From Microvirga lupini (GTDB lineage Bacteria; Pseudomonadota; Alphaproteobacteria; Rhizobiales; Beijerinckiaceae): DNA of 64,000 nt. A program made the translations under genes and the position numbers. The stretch lies in NCBI RefSeq assembly GCF_014191055.1, contig NZ_JACHWB010000001.1:1269875-1333874 (forward strand). The letters are read 5' to 3'. Shown one piece after another: positions 17,650 through 25,950 of the stretch (positions are counted from its first letter, which is position 1; every line of letters starts with the position of its first letter). The notes below the pieces were generated by a model. That model was not told where the DNA came from. It was given only the letters and a program-made list of their open reading frames with translations, and made no database searches.

Positions 17650-19041
17650 ATGCTGCCGAAGGATCATCTGCTGAGGGCAAGTGAAGAGCTCCGACGTCTC
17701 GTCGCCATTCCATCCGTCAGCGCGCGCGGCGAAAAGCTTGCCGAATGCGCTGAGGCCGTTCGCGATCTGCTGACTGAAGCGGGTTTCGCGACAGAGATCC
17801 AACCGGGAGAGGTGGGTCCCTTCGTCGTAGGCGAGATCGGCAGCGGCCCGCTGACGGTCATGATCTACAATCATTACGACGTGCAGCCTGAAGATCCGGT
17901 GTCGCTGTGGCATTCTTCGCCTTTTGAAATGTCCGAGCGCGACGGTCGCTGGTACGGGCGTGGCGTTGCCGACGATAAGGGAGAGTTCATCAGCCGGCTG
18001 GCTGGCTGGCGCTTGTTCCGCGAGCAGCATCCCGGTTCCTTGCCGTTCAGGCTCATCTGGCTCGTCGATGGCGAGGAAGAGATCGGCAGTCCGTCGCTCG
18101 AAACCTTTCTGAAGCAGCGCTTCGAGGGCAAGGTTGTCGATGTCTGCTGGTGGGAGTATGGCGAGATCGACTCGAGCGGGCGCCCGATCATCCTCTGCGG
18201 CTTCAAGGGCGTGATGGCCGTAGAGTTGCGCGCCAGAACCGCAAGAGCGGATCTGCATTCGAGCCTCGGCGCGGTCTTCGACAACCCGCTGTGGAGGCTC
18301 GCAGCCGCAACGGCGTCTCTTCGTGACCCGTCAGGACAGATCTTGGTCGAAGGTTTCTATGATGCCGTGCGGCAACCTTCTCCCAGCGACAAGGAACTTG
18401 CCGCAGTTCCTCCCTATTCCCTCGACAGCTTGTTGGAGGCAACGGGTGCACAGCGGCTTCTCGAAGGGATCGATGCCGAAAACTTCTACCGCGCCGTCAA
18501 TTTTGAGCCGTGCATGAATGTCAACGGCTTCTCGGGCGGCTATGAAGGTGAGGGTGCGAAGACTGTTTTGCCTGCGGAGGGTTCGGTCAAGATCGATTTC
18601 CGCCTCGTGCCCGATCAGGATCCGCAGCGGATCGTTGCGCTTCTGCGCGCGCATCTCAACCGGCATGGCTTCGAGGACATCGAACTCATCGTTCATGATG
18701 CCAATGTGAAGCCGGTGCGATCGGCGACGGACCACTGGTTCATCCAGGATGTGAAGGAGCTTTCGGAAGCGCATTTCGGTCGACTGGCCATTGTGCAGCC
18801 GAGTTCGCCGGCCTCGGGCACGGCCCATCCTTTCGTCGAGCAGCTCGGCGCAGAGATCGTCGGTCTCGGCATCACCCATCATGGAGCCATGCTCCATTCG
18901 CCCAATGAGAACATCATTGTCGACCAGTTCGCCAGGATGATTGAATGTTCTGCCGCGATTCTTGCAAGGCTTTCGGAAAGAGCAATCCGAATTGGGCGCC
19001 AAGCGAAGATCGAGCAGCTGACGCACGGAGAGATACCATGA
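17650..19041 (+). CDS. M20-family peptidase/amidohydrolase
   Basis: The 463-residue enzyme has the M20 zinc-site residues: His and Asp in YNHYDVQPEDP (about 75 and 77), the bridging Asp in GVADDKGEF (about 108), the catalytic Glu pair in VDGEEEIGS (about 142-144) and the late HSPNENI His. The lid-domain His lies in ADLHSSLGAVFDNP, as in dipeptidases and N-acyl-amino-acid deacylases. It follows the aminotransferase by 14 bases and its stop overlaps the next start (ATGA). In this operon it may free an amino acid from an acyl or peptide form. The exact substrate is unknown. Confidence 0.9.
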   Translation: MLPKDHLLRASEELRRLVAIPSVSARGEKLAECAEAVRDLLTEAGFATEIQPGEVGPFVVGEIGSGPLTVMIYNHYDVQPEDPVSLWHSSPFEMSERDGRWYGRGVADDKGEFISRLAGWRLFREQHPGSLPFRLIWLVDGEEEIGSPSLETFLKQRFEGKVVDVCWWEYGEIDSSGRPIILCGFKGVMAVELRARTARADLHSSLGAVFDNPLWRLAAATASLRDPSGQILVEGFYDAVRQPSPSDKELAAVPPYSLDSLLEATGAQRLLEGIDAENFYRAVNFEPCMNVNGFSGGYEGEGAKTVLPAEGSVKIDFRLVPDQDPQRIVALLRAHLNRHGFEDIELIVHDANVKPVRSATDHWFIQDVKELSEAHFGRLAIVQPSSPASGTAHPFVEQLGAEIVGLGITHHGAMLHSPNENIIVDQFARMIECSAAILARLSERAIRIGRQAKIEQLTHGEIP

Positions 19042-20006
19042 TCAGCATCGTTCTCGAGGCTGCCGCCCGATCGGTGCAGGCTCGCCAGCGGATCCGCAGT
19101 CACATCTACGAGACACCCTTACTCCCGTCGCGGCAGATCGGCCGGGATGTCGGCTCGTCGGTCTTCTTCAAGGCCGAGAATTTTCAGCTCACAGGATCCT
19201 TCAAGATACGGGGAGCTGCAAGCAAGATGACGTCGCTCGGCATCGATTGTGAAGTCATTACGGCGTCATCCGGCAACCACGGCATCGCATCGGCACAGGC
19301 GGCTGCGTCAGTCGGTCAGGCTTTGACGGTGGTGCTGCCTGAAACCGTCGCTCAGGCCAAACTCGACCGCATCCGCTCTTTCAATGTGAACGTCGTTCTG
19401 CATGGGGCGGAGAGCGGCCTGGCGGAGCTTTATGCGCAGGAGCAGGCGGCTGCCCGTGGCCTCGTTTATGTGTCTCCCTACAATGATCCTGAGATCGTTG
19501 CCGGTCAGGGGACCATCGGGCTGGAACTGCTCGAGCAGTCGGAGGGGATCGACAATGTCTTCGTCGCCATGGGCGGCGGCGGGCTGATCGGTGGCATCGG
19601 GTCTGTGCTCAAGAGCTTCAGCCCCGGAACGCGAATCTATGGCGTCGCAGCGCAGAATTCGGCTGCTCTTGCGGTTTCCATGATCGCTGGACGTGTTGTC
19701 GAGACTGAGCATCACGACACGCTTGCCGATGGTGTCGCAGGAGGCATGGATGAGGACAGCATGACACTGCCGCTCGCCGTCGCAGTCGTCGATGAGGTCG
19801 TCACCTGCACGGAAGCCGAGATCGCGGGTGCTCTCCGTGATCTGGCCTTCAAGGAAAACCAGGTCGTCGAGGGCGCAGCGGCTCTTGCCTTGGCGGGGTT
19901 TCTCAAAGTTGCGGACCGGTGCAGAGGCCAGAGAAATGTTGTCGTGCTCTGCGGAGCGAACTTTGATCGTGACAAGATCTTCTCTGTCCTGAACGGGCAG
20001 GAGTAA
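19038..20006 (+). CDS. Threonine/serine dehydratase-fold PLP enzyme
   Basis: I start at the ATG at 19038, which overlaps the M20 stop and follows GGAGAG. The 322-residue protein is a fold-type II PLP enzyme: Lys-56 in TGSFKIRGA, the substrate loop SSGNHGIASAQAA, the phosphate-binding MGGGGLIGG and a late NFDRDK. It lacks the C-terminal ACT regulatory domain of biosynthetic IlvA, so it is a catabolic short form. Related short enzymes include hydroxyaspartate dehydratase (BhcB) and EutB of hydroxyectoine breakdown, both paired with an ornithine-cyclodeaminase-fold reductase, as here. It probably dehydrates a beta-hydroxy amino acid to an enamine or imine. Confidence 0.88.
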   Translation: MISIVLEAAARSVQARQRIRSHIYETPLLPSRQIGRDVGSSVFFKAENFQLTGSFKIRGAASKMTSLGIDCEVITASSGNHGIASAQAAASVGQALTVVLPETVAQAKLDRIRSFNVNVVLHGAESGLAELYAQEQAAARGLVYVSPYNDPEIVAGQGTIGLELLEQSEGIDNVFVAMGGGGLIGGIGSVLKSFSPGTRIYGVAAQNSAALAVSMIAGRVVETEHHDTLADGVAGGMDEDSMTLPLAVAVVDEVVTCTEAEIAGALRDLAFKENQVVEGAAALALAGFLKVADRCRGQRNVVVLCGANFDRDKIFSVLNGQE

Positions 20007-20011
20007 GAACC

Positions 20012-20968
20012 ATGGCTGATGCTCCGATCACCTTTCTCGATCTGCCGCAGATTGAGCAGCGGCTGAAAGGGCTCGATCTCGTGCGCCTGGTGGAAGAGGC
20101 TTTTGCAGCCTTCTCCCGCGGGGAGGCCGTGGTTCCGCCGCCGGGCGAACTCCTGTTCGACGATCCGCCAGGCGAAGTCCACATTAAGTACGGCTACCTC
20201 AAGGCGGGCGACAACTATGTGGTCAAGATCGCATCCGGGTTCTGGAACAATCCCGCACGGGGCTTGAGCAGCAGCGATGGCCTTCTGCTCGTCTTCAAGA
20301 AAGACACAGGGGAGCTGGCCGCCGTGCTCAATGATCGTGGACGGCTGACGGATCTGCGCACGGCCGCGGCTGGAGCCGTCGCAGCCAAGTACCTTGCGCC
20401 CGAGAAGGTTGAGGCAATCGGTGTGCTCGGAACCGGGATCCAGGCAGAGTTGCAGGTTCAACTGCTCCAAGCGGTGCGGCCCTGTCGGAACATTGTGTTC
20501 TGGGGGCGCAATCAGGACAGGGCAAATGCCTATGCCCAAAGGATGCACGACAAGGGCTTCCTCGTAACGTCCGCACATTCGCCCGCCGAGATCGCAGCCC
20601 GTTGCCGCCTGATCGTCACTGCCACAGCAAGCCCGGAACCGCTTCTACAGTGGAGCGACATTCAGCCCGGCACTCACATAACAGCGATTGGCGCTGACAG
20701 CGCCGACAAGCAGGAGCTGGATCCCGCCATCATCCGGCGGGCTGACCTTGTTGTCACAGACAGTAGGCTCCAGGGTCGCTCAAGAGGAGAGCTCTGGCAC
20801 GCCTATCAGTCCGATGACGCAGCCATGAGCCGCGTTGTCGAGATTGGTGAAATCGTTTCCGGCGCAGCCAAAGGCCGAACGGCAGCCGAACGGGTGACCG
20901 TCTCAACGTTCTCGGGGCTTGCCGTTCAGGACATTGCGGTCGCGTCAGCCATTCTCGGCCGTTCGTGA
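20012..20968 (+). CDS. Ornithine cyclodeaminase/mu-crystallin family enzyme
   Basis: The 318-residue protein starts five bases after the dehydratase. It has the family's N-terminal dimer domain with VHIKYGYLKAGDNYVVKIASGF, an Arg-Thr-Ala-rich link (TDLRTAAAGAVAAKYLAP) and a Rossmann NAD(P) site GVLGTGIQAELQ near residues 143-154. IGADSADKQELDP is the usual late signature. Members are cyclodeaminases, alanine dehydrogenases or imine reductases. Its partner is a dehydratase-fold enzyme, which suggests imine reduction, as for BhcD (iminosuccinate reductase) and EutC. It is the last gene of the operon; the next gene is convergent, 12 bases away. Confidence 0.88.
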   Translation: MADAPITFLDLPQIEQRLKGLDLVRLVEEAFAAFSRGEAVVPPPGELLFDDPPGEVHIKYGYLKAGDNYVVKIASGFWNNPARGLSSSDGLLLVFKKDTGELAAVLNDRGRLTDLRTAAAGAVAAKYLAPEKVEAIGVLGTGIQAELQVQLLQAVRPCRNIVFWGRNQDRANAYAQRMHDKGFLVTSAHSPAEIAARCRLIVTATASPEPLLQWSDIQPGTHITAIGADSADKQELDPAIIRRADLVVTDSRLQGRSRGELWHAYQSDDAAMSRVVEIGEIVSGAAKGRTAAERVTVSTFSGLAVQDIAVASAILGRS

Positions 20969-20980
20969 TTCCGATGCTCG

Positions 20981-21574
20981 TTAAGGGACATGCTTTATCC
21001 GCTCGATCAGCGTATCAATCTCCACAATCTTTCCGAGGCGGCGCTTGCATTGCCTATCGAGATACCAGGCCCTGCCGATGCTCAACGTCAGGAGAGGCAG
21101 CGCCCAAAAGATGCTGACGACGTTCAAAAGCACCAGGGTCAGGAACGCAATCGACAGAACCCATGCCTCGATGCGCCCGAAACCTTCGGTAAACTCGTTC
21201 TTCAGGAAAAGCTGCTGCCGTTCAATGAGGAGTTGGCTCTTGGCATAATCGAGTAGGTATTTTTGCCCGTTCACCTGCTGTGAGCTGCGCTGCCGCTCCA
21301 GGCTTTCTCTGAGTTCCGCCAGCTCTGAAACCCGGTCGGGAGTATTGTAAGCTTTTCCGACTGGTGTGAAGGCAGCGATAATACGGCGGTGAAGAGCAAC
21401 GAGCGCAGGAGGCTGGTTGTCCTGTCCTGTTTGCAGCTCAGCCGGTTCGAAGTTGTCCGTGATCCGCTGGCGGATCTGACCGACGGTGGTTCCCTGTCTG
21501 TCGTGGTCGAAGATGCTGGCGACATGCCGTGCGATTGCTGTCTCGATCGTCGCTCCTGCCCTGTTCGTCGACAT
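20981..21574 (-). CDS. Hypothetical protein with C-terminal membrane hairpin
   Basis: I choose the ATG at 21574 (MSTNRAGATI) because it has AAGGAAG at good spacing; in-frame GTG and TTG codons just upstream are alternatives. The 197-residue protein has a charged helical region (about residues 75-130, Gln- and Glu-rich, probably coiled coil), then two adjacent membrane segments (about 140-175: VLSIAFLTLVLLNVVSIFW and LPLLTLSIGRAWYL) and a basic tail. I do not recognise the family. No neighbour suggests a role. Confidence 0.6.
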   Translation of the reverse strand: MSTNRAGATIETAIARHVASIFDHDRQGTTVGQIRQRITDNFEPAELQTGQDNQPPALVALHRRIIAAFTPVGKAYNTPDRVSELAELRESLERQRSSQQVNGQKYLLDYAKSQLLIERQQLFLKNEFTEGFGRIEAWVLSIAFLTLVLLNVVSIFWALPLLTLSIGRAWYLDRQCKRRLGKIVEIDTLIERIKHVP

Positions 21575-21773
21575 CACCAACTTCCTTCGCTCTTGGCTTG
21601 CCGACAGTCAAAAACATCAGGACGATAGCCCCAGTGTTCTGACAATCATGCCCGGCAGCGCCATTGCGGCAGTCTGGGAAGTCTGAAACAACAGGGTTAA
21701 CAGATGCTTAAATTCAACCTCTCTTCTCGGAAGTTTAGGCCACAATTCGGGACAGAAAGAGAAGCGCACGGAA

Positions 21774-22352
21774 TCAGCGCTGATCTTCTGGGAGCATATC
21801 GGCCAAATCCCGGAGGAACTTGATCGACGCGGCCGGACGTCCTTCCTGCTCGGCGACCTTGATGATGTGGTTCAGGATAGTGGCGATCTCACTCAACTTC
21901 GCAATGCGCCCTGCGGAGAGAACGTGAAAGAAGGTCGAGAACGCCACCGCAATCGCCTGATCGTGCTCTTCCAGCACGCGACACTGCTCCTTGAGCGCCT
22001 TGATGTCCCTCTCCTGAGCCGAGACGATCTCGACGAGGGTCAGCATCTGCTCGGCCAGAGTATCGAGGGAGGTGTTCATGTCGCTGAAGCGTTCCAATTG
22101 AGCATGAATGGGCGGTCGAAGGCTGTTCTCGCCGTCGGTTTGCGAAGGTTCGAGAAGCTCGTGCATGGCTGGAGATGAGGATGAGTGCGGATTGTCCTGG
22201 GGTGGCTTAGGCTCTGGTCTTAAGGGCAAAGGCTCTCCGAGCACAGGTTCCGCTTGATCTGCAACGATATGAGGAAACCCGGCCATACGGGCGAGCTTTG
22301 TCACCGTCTGCTGCATGAAATGACGTAACTTCACCTGGACACCGGCAATCAC
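21774..22352 (-). CDS. Hypothetical protein with central coiled coil
   Basis: The frame gives 192 residues from a GTG; a Met 12 codons in (22316, MQQTVTKLARMAG) is an equally good start. A Pro/Ser-rich segment (about residues 40-80) leads into a heptad-like helix (SLDTLAEQMLTLVEIVSAQERDIKALKEQCRVLEEHDQ) and a second helical region rich in Leu and Ile. There is no membrane segment or signal peptide. The composition is that of a genuine cytoplasmic protein, but I cannot name a family. Confidence 0.55.
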   Translation of the reverse strand: MIAGVQVKLRHFMQQTVTKLARMAGFPHIVADQAEPVLGEPLPLRPEPKPPQDNPHSSSSPAMHELLEPSQTDGENSLRPPIHAQLERFSDMNTSLDTLAEQMLTLVEIVSAQERDIKALKEQCRVLEEHDQAIAVAFSTFFHVLSAGRIAKLSEIATILNHIIKVAEQEGRPAASIKFLRDLADMLPEDQR

Positions 22353-22488
22353 GGTCCTGCTTTCGCTCGGAACAGCACACCATCGTCACCTTAAGAGAGA
22401 TGGTGCAATCAACGGTATCACGCCTTTGACATGCTTTCTCCATGAAGGTCATCTGAGAAATCAGGCATCCCACGTTTCAGTACGCCGC

Positions 22489-23736
22489 CTACCCACGGGC
22501 GTAGAGCAGCCGGGCGCGAATGGTGCCCTCGAGAGCGCGGATCTCCTCCAAAGTTTCCCGGCTCTGCTCGGGCTGACCTTCCACTTCGATCACCACATAG
22601 CCGAGTTCACCATCGGTCTGCAGATGCTGGGCCGTGATGTTGAGACCGCGCTGAGAGAAGGCATTGTTCAGGCGCCCGAGCATGCCGGGGACATTTCTAT
22701 GTACGTGGATGTAACGGGTGCCGGTAGTTCCGGAGGGCAGCTGGACCTGGGGAAAATTCACGGCTCCGACTGTCGTGCCCACGTCGGAGTAATCGGTCAG
22801 CTTCTTGGCGACCTCGGCGCCGATGCGCTCCTGTGCCTCCTCCGTGGATCCGCCGATGTGCGGTGTCAGAATAACGTTGTCGAGGCCCTGCAGCGGTGAG
22901 ACGAAGAGTTCCTTGTTCGATGCAGGCTCCACGGGAAACACATCGACGGCAGCGCCCCTCAGATGGCCGCTCCGCAAGCCCTCGGCCAGTGCGTCGAGGT
23001 CCACCACCGTGCCGCGGCTGTTGTTGATGAGATAGCCGCCCTTCTTCATCGCGGCGATCTCAGCCTTGCCGATCATTCCGTGCGTCGCCGGCGTCTCCGG
23101 CACGTGCAGGCTCACCACGTCACTCTGGCCCAGGAGAGCATGCAGGCTGTCGGCGGGCTCCGTGTTGCCATGGCGGAGCTTGTCGGTCTGATCGAAGAAG
23201 ATGACGCGCATGCCCATAGCTTCCGCCAGATAGGAGAGCTGCGAGCCGATATTGCCGTAGCCGACAATGCCAAGGGTCTTGCCGCGCACCTCGTGGCTGT
23301 CCGTCGCGGACTTGTCCCATTGGCCGCGATGGGCGGCGGTGGATTTGGGGAAGGTGCGCCGCAGGAGCATGACGATCTCACCGATCACCAGCTCGGCCAC
23401 GCTCCTGGTATTGGAGAACGGGGCGTTGAAGACCGGTATGCCGGCCTGCCGGGCGGCCTCCAGGTCGACCTGGTTCGTCCCGACGCTGAAGCAGCCGACG
23501 GCGATCAGCCGGTTGGCGGCTTCCAGAACCCTGCGCGTCAACTGGGTGCGGGAGCGGATGCCCAGGAGGTGGATCCCTTGCAGGGCTTCGATGAGCTCGT
23601 CCTCGTCGAGCGCGGTCTTGAGGTGCGTCAGGTTGGTGTATCCTGCCGCCTTGATCAGATCGACTGCACTCTGGTTCACTCCCTCGAGCAAGAGAACGCG
23701 GATCTTGTCTTTCTGAAGAGAGAACATCTCGGACAT
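22489..23736 (-). CDS. serA: D-3-phosphoglycerate dehydrogenase
   Basis: I start at the ATG at 23736 (MSEMFSLQKDKIRVLL), preceded by GGAG; upstream codons in frame are Pro/Lys-rich and non-homologous. The 415-residue protein matches the E. coli-type SerA closely. It has FIGIRSRT-like GIRSRTQLT, CFSVGTNQVDL, NAPFSNTRSVAELVIGE, the NAD loop GIVGYGNIGSQL, the active-site Arg, Glu and His in SRGTVVD, FPVEPASN and LTPHIGGST, and a C-terminal ACT domain (HVHRNVPGMLGRLNNAFSQ). It makes 3-phosphohydroxypyruvate for serine synthesis and is probably inhibited by serine through the ACT domain. It is this short ACT type and lacks the extra domain of the actinobacterial type. Confidence 0.95.
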   Translation of the reverse strand: MSEMFSLQKDKIRVLLLEGVNQSAVDLIKAAGYTNLTHLKTALDEDELIEALQGIHLLGIRSRTQLTRRVLEAANRLIAVGCFSVGTNQVDLEAARQAGIPVFNAPFSNTRSVAELVIGEIVMLLRRTFPKSTAAHRGQWDKSATDSHEVRGKTLGIVGYGNIGSQLSYLAEAMGMRVIFFDQTDKLRHGNTEPADSLHALLGQSDVVSLHVPETPATHGMIGKAEIAAMKKGGYLINNSRGTVVDLDALAEGLRSGHLRGAAVDVFPVEPASNKELFVSPLQGLDNVILTPHIGGSTEEAQERIGAEVAKKLTDYSDVGTTVGAVNFPQVQLPSGTTGTRYIHVHRNVPGMLGRLNNAFSQRGLNITAQHLQTDGELGYVVIEVEGQPEQSRETLEEIRALEGTIRARLLYARG

Positions 23737-23961
23737 GTCAGCTCCAATGCCATCTTTGGGGCATGCCATAGCGCGCCAGGGCAGGGGCGGGAATCCCTTT
23801 TTCTTGCATTCCGGCTCTTCCACGGGCGGCTCTTGCGGCACCCTTTCGGAGACTCCGCCCCCGACAGGGTGAGGCCCCCTACCTCCTATGCTCTGATCCG
23901 GCCTCCCACGCTTGGTCTATGATGGCTGAATCCGGTTGCATCTGCGGCCGGTCGAGGAGGC

Positions 23962-24036
23962 GGGGACCGGTGCCGGATGTACGCACGGTCCCCATCCATT
24001 TCCGGACCCCATTCATCAAAAGCCGAGCTTGAATGG
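23962..24036 (+). repeat. Two successive hairpins in the 394-base serA/exonuclease spacer
   Basis: The gap 23737-24130 has no gene I can support. It does hold two strong inverted repeats. The first is an 11-bp stem, GGGGACCG-G-TGC (23962-23973) with GCACGGTCCCC (23983-23993), one bulged G and a nine-base loop. The second is CCATTCA (24009-24015) with TGAATGG (24030-24036), with an inner AAGC/GCTT pairing. Neither is followed by T residues on either strand, so neither is a normal terminator. They could structure the leader of the downstream mRNA or mark a small RNA. Confidence 0.45.
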
Positions 24037-24130
24037 ATCCAGCCCCCTTCGATGGGAGTTCTGGTTCCAACCGCATAGGAATCAGCCGGTGGGGCAGGAC
24101 GCTCCCTGGAGGTCTGCCAGAGGGGGCAAA

Positions 24131-24904
24131 GTGCCACGAATCCTGACCTACAACGTGCACCGATGCCTCGGCACGGACGGACGGCTCTCTCCTGCGCGCA
24201 TCGCCGATGTGATTGCAGCCTATGAGCCTGATGTCGTCGCACTGCAGGAACTCGACGTGGGGCGGGTCAGAACGGGCGGCATCGATCAGGCTCACGCAAT
24301 TGCGCAGGCGCTCGGGATGCACGTGCACTTCCATGCCAGCATGCGGGTGCTTGAGGAGGAGTACGGCAACGCCATCCTGACCCACAGACCCTCGAGGCTC
24401 GTCAAGGCGGAGGCTCTTCCGGGCTCGCCCGGAAAGCCGCGCCTCGAGCCAAGGGGGGCTCTCTGGGCCTCGGTCAACCTTGGCGGCGCCGAGCTTCAGA
24501 TCATCAACACTCATCTGGGCTTGCGCCGTCACGAGAGGCTTGCCCAGGTCAATGCCCTGCTTGGTCCGCATTGGCTCGGCCATCATACCTGCCGGGAGCC
24601 GGCGATCCTGCTGGGGGACTTCAACGCCACGCCACGTTCGCGCGCCTATCAGCGCCTCACCGTCCATCTCTGGGATGCGCAGGCGCTGGCGAGACTTCCC
24701 AAGCCCAGGGCGACTTTCCCGTCGCGCCTACCGATGCTGCGCATCGACCACGTCTTCGTGAGCCGTGGGATTGCTGTCCAGCGGGTGGAAGCCGTCAGGA
24801 CGCCCTTGGCCCGCGTCGCCTCGGATCATCTCCCGCTTCTGGTCGAATTCCAGGTGATTCGTGGCAAGGCGCACCAGTCGAGCATGGCCCATGCGCACGG
24901 ATAG
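24131..24904 (+). CDS. Endonuclease/exonuclease/phosphatase family protein (YbhP-like)
   Basis: I start at the GTG at 24131 (VPRILTYNVHRC), preceded by AGGGGGC; the frame is open upstream but not homologous. The 257-residue protein has the DNase I-like fold signatures LTYNVHRCLG, VVALQELDVG (metal-binding Glu), INTHLGL, LLGDFNATPRS (Asp and Asn) and a terminal SDHLPLLVEF (Asp-His). With the YbhN-like and PLD genes that follow, it reproduces the E. coli trio ybhP-clsB-ybhN. The substrate may be a phospholipid head group or another phosphodiester; this is inferred from neighbours. Confidence 0.85.
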   Translation: MPRILTYNVHRCLGTDGRLSPARIADVIAAYEPDVVALQELDVGRVRTGGIDQAHAIAQALGMHVHFHASMRVLEEEYGNAILTHRPSRLVKAEALPGSPGKPRLEPRGALWASVNLGGAELQIINTHLGLRRHERLAQVNALLGPHWLGHHTCREPAILLGDFNATPRSRAYQRLTVHLWDAQALARLPKPRATFPSRLPMLRIDHVFVSRGIAVQRVEAVRTPLARVASDHLPLLVEFQVIRGKAHQSSMAHAHG

Positions 24905-25002
24905 GGGCTTCCGAAGGGAGCTGACGGATCGCAGGCCGGGTCTCTGCGTTGAGATTTAGTCAGCTGTGCCGTTTGCCGCTGCAGCCCCGATGAGGAGAGA
25001 GG

Positions 25003-25947
25003 ATGCGGAACTGGAAGTATGTGATCGCGGCGGCCGCCATCGGTCTGGCGGCTTTTCTCCTCTACCGCACGCTCAGCCGCTACAGCCTCGACGAACTGAT
25101 CGCCGCCGTCACAGCCGTTCCCACCGCGAGGCTCCTGGGGGCCGCAGGTTTTGCCGCAGCGAGCTACCTGTGCCTGACCCTCTTCGACTACTTGGCCCTG
25201 CGCTATGTCAAACGGCCGCTTCCGTATCCGAAAGCGGCCCTGGCCTCCTTCACGGCCCTGTCTCTCGGCCATAATATCGGATTAGCCGCCTTGAGCAGCG
25301 GTGCGGTGCGCTATCGCTTCTACAGCCGATGGGGGCTTAATGCAGGCGAGGTGGCGAAGGTCATCGTCTTCTGCGGGATCACCGTCGGGCTTGGTCTTCT
25401 GACGCTGGGCGGAGCGGCCTTGCTCCTGCGTTCCGGCCTGGCCGTGGAGATCACAGGGTTGACCCATCCTGTCGTCATTGCCTTAGGCATGGGCTGTCTT
25501 GCAGTGCCGGTGATGTATCTGATCCTGTCCATCGTGGTGCGCAGGCCGTTGCGGATCCGGCGCTGGTCCCTAGAGATCCCGGCTTTCCGCCTCGCCATCG
25601 GACAGGTTCTGATCGGATCCATCAACTTCGCGTTCGTGGCCGCATGCCTCCACCAGGCCCTCGCGGCCGTGGCAGACGTGGCGTATCTGGGCGTGGCATC
25701 CGTCTATGTGATCGCCAACGCGACGGCGCTGGTCAGCCATGTGCCCGGAGGGCTCGGGGTGATCGAGAGCGTGGTAATGTATCTCATGCCCCAGGACAAT
25801 CTGATCGGGCCGCTGCTGGTGTTCCGGTTCGTCTACTTTCTCATGCCGCTCGGCTTAGGGAGCATTCTGTTTGCTGTGACCGAACTGGTCCTGCGGCATC
25901 GAGGTTCAGGCGCTCAAGGAGATGCTTCGGTCCCCGCAAAGGCTTAA
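25003..25947 (+). CDS. YbhN/UPF0104 family membrane protein (LPG synthase TM-domain fold)
   Basis: A GAGGAGAGAGG box lies just before the ATG. The 314-residue protein has about eight membrane segments and the UPF0104 signatures ALSLGHNIGLAALSSGAVRYRFYSRWGL and SHVPGGLGVIESVVMYLMP, shared with the flippase part of lysyl-phosphatidylglycerol synthase MprF. It lacks the soluble aminoacyl-transfer domain, so it is a stand-alone membrane module, probably handling a lipid. It lies between the exonuclease-fold gene and a convergent PLD gene whose stop is three bases away. Confidence 0.88.
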   Translation: MRNWKYVIAAAAIGLAAFLLYRTLSRYSLDELIAAVTAVPTARLLGAAGFAAASYLCLTLFDYLALRYVKRPLPYPKAALASFTALSLGHNIGLAALSSGAVRYRFYSRWGLNAGEVAKVIVFCGITVGLGLLTLGGAALLLRSGLAVEITGLTHPVVIALGMGCLAVPVMYLILSIVVRRPLRIRRWSLEIPAFRLAIGQVLIGSINFAFVAACLHQALAAVADVAYLGVASVYVIANATALVSHVPGGLGVIESVVMYLMPQDNLIGPLLVFRFVYFLMPLGLGSILFAVTELVLRHRGSGAQGDASVPAKA

Positions 25948-25950
25948 ACG

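Noticed and set aside
17650-20968. Interpretation as a true hydroxyectoine (eut/doe) cluster
   Set aside because: The dehydratase and OCD pair fit, but the ectoine hydrolase, the M14 deacetylase and the ehu transporter genes are all absent.
19038-20968. Interpretation as a beta-hydroxyaspartate cycle operon
   Set aside because: BhcB- and BhcD-like folds are present but no BhcC aldolase gene, and the aminotransferases do not look like the BhcA type by position or neighbours.
23936-24130. Upstream extension of the exonuclease-family frame
   Set aside because: The extra 65 residues are Pro/Arg-rich and unlike the family; the GTG at 24131 starts the conserved first strand and has a good ribosome-binding site.
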